NCBI GenBank assembly: GCA_943354745.1
Contig: CALRDB010000023.1
Location: 1 to 16,693, forward strand
Direction: 5' to 3'
Length of the DNA: 16,693 bases
Source of the DNA: Candidatus Nomurabacteria bacterium
GTDB taxonomy: Bacteria; Patescibacteriota; Minisyncoccia; Phycocordibacterales; UBA10002
Made by a program: the position numbers and the translations under genes. Shown piece after piece: positions 11,792 to 16,693 of this stretch. The notes beneath the pieces were generated by a model. It ran no database searches, was not told the origin of the DNA, and was given only the letters and a program-made list of their open reading frames with translations. The first letter of the stretch is position 1. Each line of letters opens with the position of its first letter.

Positions 11792-13006
11792 ATGTATACA
11801 CCTTCAAAAATCATTTTAGAACGATACGCAGACGTTCTCATTAATTTTGCGTTGAATAGTGGAAAAGGAATTAAGAAAGGAGAGGTGGTGCATCTCGTCT
11901 GCTACGAAGCGGCAAAACCGCTTTTTTTGGAGTTGAAACGGGCGATTTTAAAGGCTGGAGGACATATTATTTCTGACTACCGGCCAGATTCTGGCGATCG
12001 GTTTCCGTTTGACCGGATGTTTTTTGAGCTTGCTAAGCCACATCAGCTCGCTTTCTTCCCGAAGAAGTATGCGCGTGGTTTGGTAGATGAAATTGATCAT
12101 ACCGTTTTTATTGTGAGCGAAGTGGATATGCATGAGCTCGAAGGAATCCCACCGAAGAAGATTATGGAGCGTGGGCTCGCTTGGAAGCCGTATATGGATT
12201 GGCGCCGTGAGAAAGAAAACGCGGGAAAGTTTACCTGGACACTCGGGCTCTACGGCACAGAAGCGATGGCTAAAGAGGCTGGTATCTCTCTTGAGGAATA
12301 TTGGAATCAAATCATCAAGGCCTGCTTCTTGGATAAACCAAATCCGCTCGCCGAATGGCGCAAGCTTTTTGTACAGATGGAGACTACTCGGAAGAAACTA
12401 AATGCGCTTCCGATCGATAAACTGCATGTGGTGGGGCCGGATGCCGACCTCTGGGTACATCTTGGCGAGAAGCGTCAGTGGATGTGTGGAAGTGGACGCA
12501 ACATTCCTAGCTTTGAGCACTTTACTTCGCCTGATTGGCGAGGCACTTCGGGTTGGATACGATTTAATCAGCCGCTGTACCGATATGGTGTCCATATTGA
12601 AGGAGTAGAACTTACCTTTAAGGACGGGAAGGTGGTTAAAGCAAAGGCGAGGAAGAATGAAAAGGTTTTGAAGCAGATGATCGCAACACTTCATGCCGAT
12701 AAGGTCGGTGAATATTCGCTGACCGACAAACGATTCAGCAGAATTACGAAGTTTATGGCCGAAACGCTGTATGATGAAAATGTAGGTGGCCCGCATGGCA
12801 ATACGCATCTTGCGCTAGGGAAAAGCTATCATGACTGTTATATGGGTGACCCTGGCGAACTTTCGCCCGAAGACTGGGAGAAGCTTGGTTTCAATGATTC
12901 CTCAGTTCACACCGATATTATCTCAACCGCTCCTCGAACCGTAACCGCTCACCTCAAAGACGGGAAAGAGCGAGTTATCTACAAAGACGGTATGTTTACG
13001 CTGTAA
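11792..13006 (+). CDS. M29 family (AmpS/PepS-type) metal aminopeptidase
   Basis: A 404-aa cytoplasmic aminopeptidase that removes N-terminal residues from peptides using two metal ions. The N-terminal half contains the family region HLVCYEAAKPLFLELKRAIL. The C-terminal catalytic half shows metal ligands in order: E242 in PSFEHF, E307 in VGEYSL, H339 in NTHLALG, Y346 nearby, and H373 with D375 in SVHTDI. LYDENVGG (327-333) is the conserved LFDENA motif. Length is normal. It probably helps an organism that depends on imported peptides to recycle amino acids. Its leader has an unusual hairpin-hidden Shine-Dalgarno. It is followed by a perfect palindrome and then an independently promoted gene. 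Confidence 0.9.
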   Translation: MYTPSKIILERYADVLINFALNSGKGIKKGEVVHLVCYEAAKPLFLELKRAILKAGGHIISDYRPDSGDRFPFDRMFFELAKPHQLAFFPKKYARGLVDEIDHTVFIVSEVDMHELEGIPPKKIMERGLAWKPYMDWRREKENAGKFTWTLGLYGTEAMAKEAGISLEEYWNQIIKACFLDKPNPLAEWRKLFVQMETTRKKLNALPIDKLHVVGPDADLWVHLGEKRQWMCGSGRNIPSFEHFTSPDWRGTSGWIRFNQPLYRYGVHIEGVELTFKDGKVVKAKARKNEKVLKQMIATLHADKVGEYSLTDKRFSRITKFMAETLYDENVGGPHGNTHLALGKSYHDCYMGDPGELSPEDWEKLGFNDSSVHTDIISTAPRTVTAHLKDGKERVIYKDGMFTL

Positions 13007-13023
13007 GGCCTGAATTCCTGATG

Positions 13024-13055
13024 TACCACATATCTGCGGTCGCAGATATGTGGTA
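13024..13055. repeat. Perfect 15-bp-arm palindrome
   Basis: TACCACATATCTGCG (13024-13038), a 2-nt centre GT, and CGCAGATATGTGGTA (13041-13055) are exact inverted repeats. No T run follows. It lies between the aminopeptidase stop and the promoter at 13086 and could be a protein-binding site or a hairpin end to the mRNA. Confidence 0.75.
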
Positions 13056-13085
13056 AGGGTGCGGTGTAACACAAAACGATTTTCT

Positions 13086-13094
13086 TGGTATACT
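13086..13094 (+). promoter_or_regulatory. Extended -10 promoter, leaderless
   Basis: TGGTATACT (13086-13094), an extended -10, ends 7 nt before ATG 13102, so transcription should start at or next to the start codon. Confidence 0.55.
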
Positions 13095-13101
13095 TTCTCC
13101 T

Positions 13102-13833
13102 ATGTCATCAGGTTTTAAACTTATTTCGCTTAATATCGAAATGAATAGACATTTCGATCGTTTTCTTCCTTTTTTGGAAAAGGAAAAACCGGACATCGTC
13201 GCTCTACAGGAGGTGAGTGAGTACGATTTCCCGCGTTTGCAGGAAGCACTTGGCATGGAGGGACGTTATGAACCCATGATGGAAATCACAGCACCCCGTC
13301 TTGAACGAACGCTCGGAAAGGGGACTGTCGGACTCGCACTTTTTTGTCGCTTTCCGTCGACCTTTCATGTTGAGCACTATTCGGGAGATGCTTCCGTTGT
13401 GCCTCTTGAGCAGGATGATAATCAAGGTGTTCGTGGTTCGCTACTCTGTGCCGAATTTATTGCGGAAGGAAGACAATATATAGTTGGGGTAACGCATTTT
13501 ACGTGGACTCCAGACGGCGAAGCTTCAGTCGCGCAACGGGAGCATATCGCAAAGCTTCTTTCGATACTATCCATGCACGAACAGATTGTTTTTTGTGGAG
13601 ATTTCAATGCCCCAAGAGGAGGGGAAATCTGGGCAAAGATTGCATCGCGCTATACGGACAATATTCCTTCCGGGTATACAAGTTCGGTAGACCCTGTACT
13701 GCATCGGTCTAAGGGTTTACAAGTTATGGTAGACGGACTTTTTAGTACTCCAGAGTATCGCGTGTCCGATGCCCGTCTCGTCGAAGGAGTGAGTGATCAT
13801 AAGGCTGTCGTCGGGTTTATTGAGCGAGTGTAA
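13102..13833 (+). CDS. Endonuclease/exonuclease/phosphatase (EEP) family hydrolase
   Basis: A 243-aa protein with no signal peptide and all EEP/DNase I-fold motifs: LISLNIE (7-13, Asn11), DIVALQEV (31-38, Glu37 metal ligand), VTHFTW (130-135, His132), CGDFNAPRG (165-173, Asp167 and Asn169), VDGLFST (210-216) and GVSDHKAV (229-236, Asp232/His233 catalytic). The family covers DNases, AP endonucleases, sphingomyelinases and inositol phosphatases, and no motif fixes the substrate. It lacks the extra elements of exodeoxyribonuclease III. It begins its own transcription unit and is followed 11 nt later by a methyltransferase. Confidence 0.85.
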   Translation: MSSGFKLISLNIEMNRHFDRFLPFLEKEKPDIVALQEVSEYDFPRLQEALGMEGRYEPMMEITAPRLERTLGKGTVGLALFCRFPSTFHVEHYSGDASVVPLEQDDNQGVRGSLLCAEFIAEGRQYIVGVTHFTWTPDGEASVAQREHIAKLLSILSMHEQIVFCGDFNAPRGGEIWAKIASRYTDNIPSGYTSSVDPVLHRSKGLQVMVDGLFSTPEYRVSDARLVEGVSDHKAVVGFIERV

Positions 13834-13844
13834 TTGCTTGTGTT

Positions 13845-14339
13845 ATGTTGAACACTTTTTATGCCGTGGTAGTTATTGGAAGCATCGTCATGCTTATATG
13901 GCTGTACCGTGGTCCATTTTATGTGCCTACGCGCCGTAAATATGTTTCCCGTATTACGGAAATGCTTGCTATTAAAAAAGGTGAAATTTTTGTCGACCTA
14001 GGGAGTGGAGATGGCAGACTCCTTGTGGCGATTGCGCAGGCAGGAGGCATAGCACACGGGTATGAACACAATCCACTCCTAGTTATGCAGTCACGCAAGA
14101 GCCTAAAAAAGCTCGGAATCGAAGACCGTGCCTCGGTGTATATGGAGAATTTCTGGAACGCCGATATTTCAAAGTATGACGGTGTTGTTGTGTACGGCAT
14201 TCCGTACATTATGACCCGTCTTGAAGAAAAACTTAAGAAAGAATTAAAACCGGGCGCTCGGGTCGTTTCGTATTCGTTCCCATTCCCGAATTGGGAACCC
14301 TCGGCGAAAGAAAAAGCGGTATATTTGTACAAAAAATAA
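13845..14339 (+). CDS. Membrane-anchored FAM173-like SAM-dependent methyltransferase
   Basis: A 164-aa protein with one N-terminal membrane helix (~4-20) and a class I methyltransferase domain. VPTRRKYVSRITEML (27-41) is followed by SAM motif I FVDLGSGDGR (49-58), GYEHNPLLV (72-80) and the YGIP sequence (117-120) in place of the usual post-II motif, then LEEKLKKELKPGARVVSYSF (126-145). This order (helix, VPTP-like stretch, DLGSGDGR, GYExN, FGxP, EL.pGarvv) is that of the FAM173/ATPSC-KMT lysine methyltransferases, whose characterised mitochondrial member modifies the ATP synthase c subunit. The bacterial substrate is unknown. It is co-transcribed with the EEP hydrolase. An eroded second copy of its 3' end lies at 15050-15100. 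Confidence 0.8.
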   Translation: MLNTFYAVVVIGSIVMLIWLYRGPFYVPTRRKYVSRITEMLAIKKGEIFVDLGSGDGRLLVAIAQAGGIAHGYEHNPLLVMQSRKSLKKLGIEDRASVYMENFWNADISKYDGVVVYGIPYIMTRLEEKLKKELKPGARVVSYSFPFPNWEPSAKEKAVYLYKK

Positions 14340-14363
14340 CGCCCTTTTTCAATTATGGCGTTA
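14337..14363 (-). terminator. Terminator for the small minus-strand gene
   Basis: TAACGCC (14337-14343) and GGCGTTA (14357-14363) form a 7-bp stem. On the minus strand it is followed by ATTTTTTG. It overlaps the methyltransferase stop codon on plus and so may also end that transcript, though with no plus-strand T run. Confidence 0.6.
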
Positions 14364-14382
14364 CGTGATGTTGCTCCACTTT

Positions 14383-14565
14383 TTAGAGCACGTGGCCGCT
14401 TTCTTTAAATGCCGCAATTACCGCCTCGGCTGCCAAGCTTGCGGACCAAGGTTGAAGCAATCGGGGTTTTGGCTTTGGTTGAGGTTCTTGCGAACGAAGT
14501 AAGGCCGCTGTTGCCTTTTCTTTTCTCGATCGATGAGGAGCGTGTTGGATTTGTCCTGTTTTCAT
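14383..14565 (-). CDS. Small basic, proline-rich orphan protein
   Basis: A 60-aa protein starting MKTGQIQHAPHRSRKEK, with a basic N half, a central QEPQPKPKPR stretch and an amphipathic C-terminal segment. No family is recognised. ATG 14565 is chosen because a good promoter (TTGACC, 15-nt spacer, TATACT at 14596-14591) lies just upstream, and the longer reading from 14607 would start before the -10 box. A terminator with a T6 run follows the stop. Promoter plus terminator in the right places support a real gene. It diverges from the 85-aa gene at 14705. Confidence 0.5.
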   Translation of the reverse strand: MKTGQIQHAPHRSRKEKATAALLRSQEPQPKPKPRLLQPWSASLAAEAVIAAFKESGHVL

Positions 14566-14590
14566 AAGGTGTATAGGAATCTTGCCTAAC

Positions 14591-14617
14591 AGTATAGATT
14601 TCTGCATAGTTGGTCAA
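14591..14617 (-). promoter_or_regulatory. Minus-strand promoter of the small basic protein gene
   Basis: On the minus strand: -35 TTGACC (14617-14612, 5 of 6), 15-nt spacer, -10 TATACT (14596-14591, 5 of 6). Confidence 0.5.
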
Positions 14618-14686
14618 TACGTAGGTGCTTCCGCTCACTGCTTAGAAGTGCAGAATAGGTATTTCCAGAAAGAAGTCTCATCTTTG

Positions 14687-14695
14687 TGATATGAT
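14687..14695 (+). promoter_or_regulatory. Extended -10 promoter, leaderless
   Basis: TGATATGAT (14687-14695) ends 9 nt before ATG 14705, the same arrangement as at 9687 and 13086. Confidence 0.5.
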
Positions 14696-14704
14696 AAAGA
14701 TTGA

Positions 14705-14962
14705 ATGCACAACTTACTACTTGATGAAGCGAAGTTCCGTAATTTATTCAGGCCAGAGTTCATCTGTGATTTACGCGGATCGAAAGAATATACAGGAGAG
14801 AAGGATCGTAATTTGGTCGTGGATGAGATCCGAAATGATTTCAAGCTCAAGGCCAAGGAGGTTGGTGGAATCGCAGTCATTATAGAGGAACCGATTTTCC
14901 TCGGTAATGGAACGAAGGAGGTACATCTTACCGCTCGTGTGTATAAAGGAGATACTCGTTAG
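14705..14962 (+). CDS. Small orphan protein (85 aa)
   Basis: An 85-aa soluble, charged protein of mixed helix and strand character (begins MHNLLLDEAKFRNLF, ends TARVYKGDTR). No family is recognised. It has its own extended -10 promoter and a strong terminator two bases after the stop, so it is a monocistronic unit. It lies between the intact methyltransferase and the eroded copy of its 3' end. Confidence 0.6.
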   Translation: MHNLLLDEAKFRNLFRPEFICDLRGSKEYTGEKDRNLVVDEIRNDFKLKAKEVGGIAVIIEEPIFLGNGTKEVHLTARVYKGDTR

Positions 14963-14990
14963 GCGATGTCAGGTGACGTCGTCTTTTTTC
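14962..14990 (+). terminator. Rho-independent terminator
   Basis: GGCGATGTC (14962-14970), loop AGGT, and GACGTCGTC (14975-14983) form a 9-bp stem with two G-U pairs, followed by TTTTTT. Confidence 0.88.
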
Positions 14991-15049
14991 TTTACTCTGA
15001 ATTGCGAGCAGCATGCGAGTATATGAATGAGAATTGCTCGAAGGGGGAA

Positions 15050-15100
15050 ATGGGAACCATCGGCAAAAGGAAAAGCACATATTTGTATCGAAAAATCTGA
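15050..15100 (+). pseudogene. Eroded copy of the methyltransferase 3' end
   Basis: This stretch matches 14291-14339 (end of the FAM173-like gene) at roughly three quarters of positions, sharing TGGGAACC, TCGGC and ATATTTGTA. In one frame it reads WEPSAKGKA, equal to WEPSAKEKA of the intact protein; a one-base deletion then shifts the frame to YLYRK, the counterpart of YLYKK. No start or SAM motif is seen upstream (14991-15049), so it is a fragment only. Confidence 0.65.
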
Positions 15101-15107
15101 TTAGTAG

Positions 15108-15137
15108 ATACTTTCATACTTTAAAGTATGAAAGTAT
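15108..15137. repeat. Perfect 30-bp palindrome
   Basis: ATACTTTCATACTTT (15108-15122) is followed directly by its exact reverse complement (15123-15137), with no centre. Each arm holds the direct repeat TACTTT. It lies between the methyltransferase fragment and the terminator of the minus-strand pair, in a stretch without genes. Confidence 0.8.
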
Positions 15138-15160
15138 TGCTCTATGCCGATTTTCAAATA

Positions 15161-15195
15161 AAAACCCCCACCAGTTTGCAGTCCTGGTGGGGTTT
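15161..15195 (-). terminator. Strong terminator of the minus-strand operon
   Basis: CCCCACCAG (15166-15174) and CTGGTGGGG (15184-15192) form a perfect 9-bp stem with a 9-nt loop. On the minus strand it is followed by GTTTTTATTT. It lies just after the 92-aa gene. Confidence 0.88.
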
Positions 15196-15210
15196 CAATC
15201 TACGCGTGCG

Positions 15211-15489
15211 CTACTTCTTCTTGGTAGCGGCAATTTTCCGGCCCATCATCGGCCCACCGAGGAGTTCTCCAGACCTCACGATTTTTTCGAGGTCTGCTGC
15301 TAGAGGAAGCATTTCCTTTTCTGTTACTTCCCTCCATTTAATTTCTTCCGGGCGCACATTTTTTCGGTCGAATTCGAGCCACACGCTCGTTTCTGAATCC
15401 TTTTTGCCGCGATACCTCGCCCGTACATGAATGAACCCCTCTCCGCGCTCCGAGATCTCTGCCCGTACAATCTCGATTCGTTCGTTCAC
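15211..15489 (-). CDS. Small charged orphan protein (92 aa), GTG start
   Basis: A 92-aa soluble protein, MNERIEIVRAEISERGEGF at the start and a basic tail GRKIAATKKK. The strand-like N half (FIHVRARYRGKKDSETSVWLE) and helical C half are not recognised as a known family. No upstream ATG exists in frame, so GTG 15489 is taken. It lies 24 nt after the secreted protein gene and shares its strong terminator, so the two are probably one operon. Confidence 0.6.
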   Translation of the reverse strand: MNERIEIVRAEISERGEGFIHVRARYRGKKDSETSVWLEFDRKNVRPEEIKWREVTEKEMLPLAADLEKIVRSGELLGGPMMGRKIAATKKK

Positions 15490-15513
15490 AAAGATGCGTG
15501 TGTATTTACGGTT

Positions 15514-16053
15514 TTACTCGAGAACGCCCCAGAAGTTACCCATCTGAACCGTGACATCAGAGAGCCACGGAGGGAGACGCTCATAGAGCATCCGCGTACG
15601 CACTTTTTCAAGGCGATATGCCGCGTTCATGTCCACCGCAAGCTTATCCATTTCTGTCCCGGGGTAGGTCCAGATTCGTTCAATGTTCATGTCCTTTCCG
15701 AGATTCAGTGGGACGGTCTTTGTTTCGCCTCCGGGATCCTTACGAACTTTTAGTGTGACTACCTGCGGACCTGTTTGGAAGGCGCTCGTCACTTCCCACT
15801 CCTTTGAGCTGAAGAAGAGATCAAGGAATTGATTTTTGTCGCCTTGGTATTTGAGGCCCCACTTCACACCATGTAGGATGGTGTAGTCATCAAGGCTTGA
15901 GGGAGCAGTGGGGACTTCAGAGGAGCGGACATCGATAGGACGAACCCAGTCAGGACTGGATTTTTGCGGCTGTTCCGTGATGACCCTGACCGCAGCGGCG
16001 TTAGCAGTAATAGTAAGCGACAGTACGAGAAACGACAGTACAAATGATTTCAT
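15514..16053 (-). CDS. Secreted orphan protein
   Basis: A 179-aa protein with a classic signal peptide MKSFVLSFLVLSLTITANA, cut likely after ANA (residue 19). The mature part (~160 aa) has no cysteine and no further membrane helix. It contains a Trp/Tyr-rich middle (LHGVKWGLKYQGDKNQFLDLFF) and a C-terminal helix region (MNAAYRLEKVRTRMLYERLPPWL). No family is recognised. It is transcribed from a strong promoter at 16158-16187 with a ~100-nt leader, together with the 92-aa gene. Confidence 0.7.
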   Translation of the reverse strand: MKSFVLSFLVLSLTITANAAAVRVITEQPQKSSPDWVRPIDVRSSEVPTAPSSLDDYTILHGVKWGLKYQGDKNQFLDLFFSSKEWEVTSAFQTGPQVVTLKVRKDPGGETKTVPLNLGKDMNIERIWTYPGTEMDKLAVDMNAAYRLEKVRTRMLYERLPPWLSDVTVQMGNFWGVLE

Positions 16054-16157
16054 TGGTAATCGATGTTGGAGTTTGATTTTAGCGCTCTATGTAGAGACGG
16101 TTTACTGCCATCGGTAATAAAAACCGCTGTTCTTTATTAAGGAATAACGCTCAACTC

Positions 16158-16187
16158 ATAATAACACGACATATACTATTTTGTCAA
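16158..16187 (-). promoter_or_regulatory. Strong minus-strand promoter of the secreted-protein operon
   Basis: On the minus strand: perfect -35 TTGACA (16187-16182), 18-nt spacer ending in TGT, -10 TATTAT (16163-16158, 5 of 6), i.e. both a consensus -35 and an extended -10. The -35 overlaps the stop codon of the PfkB gene. The leader to ATG 16053 holds an inverted repeat CGGTTT/AAACCG (16098-16103 and ~16121-16126). Confidence 0.65.
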
Positions 16188-16693
16188 ATTCGGTACGTCT
16201 GTCCGCCGCGGTAAGCGACGGAGAACGCGGCAATCTTTGAACCGAATTCGCAGGCTTCCTTTAGTGTCTTTCCTTCAAGGAGTTTTGCAATCATTCCTGC
16301 GCGGTAGGCGTCTCCAGCACCAGTCGCTTCCACGACTTTCTTGGCTTTAACGGCATTCACGGTCGTTGTTCCGCTTTGCTCGTGGATGACGCTTCCCTTG
16401 TCACCGAGTGTTAAAATGACGGCCTTGAGACCACTTTTCAGCACCTCCCCAATATCGTAACCGAGAATGGTCTGTAGCCGTTTGATTTCAACCTCGTTTC
16501 CGATAAAGATATCCGCAAGCGCGAGAGTTTTTTCAAGAAGTGGTTTGTCATAGAAGATGGAGAGAACTTGTCCAGGGTCAAAGATGATAGTTACGTCTTT
16601 CCCGCATTTCTCACGCGTTTCTTTCATGTGGCGCAGTATGCTCATTCCGGTACCTGCGGAGAAAATAGCAATTCCGATATCTTTGAAGTCTTT
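16184..16693 (-). CDS. PfkB-family carbohydrate/nucleoside kinase, C-terminal part (5' end outside window)
   Basis: 169 codons are visible, open to the window edge. The order GMSILRHMKETREKCGKDV, IIFDPGQ, FIGNEVEIKRL (strand plus the N-E motif) and AVILTLGDKGSVI followed by ATGAGDAYRAGM is that of the ribokinase/PfkB fold. The GAGD Asp is the catalytic base and GAG forms the anion hole. DPG in place of the usual DxN, and EATGAGDAYRAG, resemble the adenosine-kinase/ribokinase group of archaea and CPR. Substrate (sugar or nucleoside) cannot be fixed because the N-terminal lid is outside the window. The reading starts before 16693; the ATG at 16645 is internal. Confidence 0.87.
   Translation of the reverse strand, partial: KDFKDIGIAIFSAGTGMSILRHMKETREKCGKDVTIIFDPGQVLSIFYDKPLLEKTLALADIFIGNEVEIKRLQTILGYDIGEVLKSGLKAVILTLGDKGSVIHEQSGTTTVNAVKAKKVVEATGAGDAYRAGMIAKLLEGKTLKEACEFGSKIAAFSVAYRGGQTYRI

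Noticed and set aside
14566..14607. Longer start of the small minus-strand gene at ATG 14607
   Set aside because: It lies upstream of the -10 box TATACT that probably drives the gene, so the start at 14565 fits better.

Overview
The window looks like a chromosomal segment of a bacterium from the Candidate Phyla Radiation (Patescibacteria), most likely a Parcubacteria-type lineage. This is inferred from the many short orphan proteins, the near absence of Shine-Dalgarno sites, promoter -10 boxes sitting 6-9 nt from start codons, and scavenging-type rather than biosynthetic genes. No rRNA, tRNA, CRISPR array, integrase or transposase is visible, and all genes read with the standard code.

Layout. 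(1) 1-1832, plus strand: the 3' part of a bifunctional phosphoglucose/phosphomannose isomerase, a nucleoside-deoxyribosyltransferase-like protein, a REP-like inverted repeat and a DoxX-family membrane protein. (2) 1890-2430: a bidirectional terminator, a small minus-strand gene, and upstream of it a probable ~210-nt minus-strand structured RNA or leader ending in a strong terminator. (3) 2433-3278: a soluble P-type-ATPase-like protein with its catalytic residues replaced. (4) 3370-9586, the core of the window: a cobalamin riboswitch with a visible terminator/antiterminator pair, then a secreted transcobalamin/intrinsic-factor-like protein (alpha/alpha repeats plus DUF4430), a membrane-anchored Ig-like protein, an ECF-type S component, an adenosylcobalamin-dependent class II ribonucleotide reductase and a PduO-type cobalamin adenosyltransferase. 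Together these form a plausible vitamin B12 capture, import, activation and use unit in an organism that probably cannot make B12. (5) 9642-11662: an ArsR-type regulator, DoxX, a membrane-tethered thioredoxin-fold protein with CPHC, and a DsbB/BdbC-like protein, i.e. an oxidative-folding or thiol-redox cluster. (6) 11697-14339: an M29 aminopeptidase preceded by two competing hairpins that hide a perfect Shine-Dalgarno, an EEP-family hydrolase and a membrane-anchored FAM173-like methyltransferase. (7) 14337-16693: small orphan genes on both strands, an eroded second copy of the methyltransferase 3' end, a 30-bp perfect palindrome, a secreted orphan protein with a small basic partner, and the C-terminal part of a PfkB-family kinase.

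How the parts may work together (inference): the riboswitch senses intracellular cobalamin and attenuates the capture/uptake genes. Captured corrinoid would pass from the extracellular binding protein to the S component, be adenosylated by the PduO-type enzyme and be used by NrdJ to make dNTPs. The reductase appears to have its own near-leaderless promoter, which would let it escape repression by its own cofactor. The Dsb-like pair could form the disulfide suggested by the two cysteines in the B12-binding protein, but that link is speculative.
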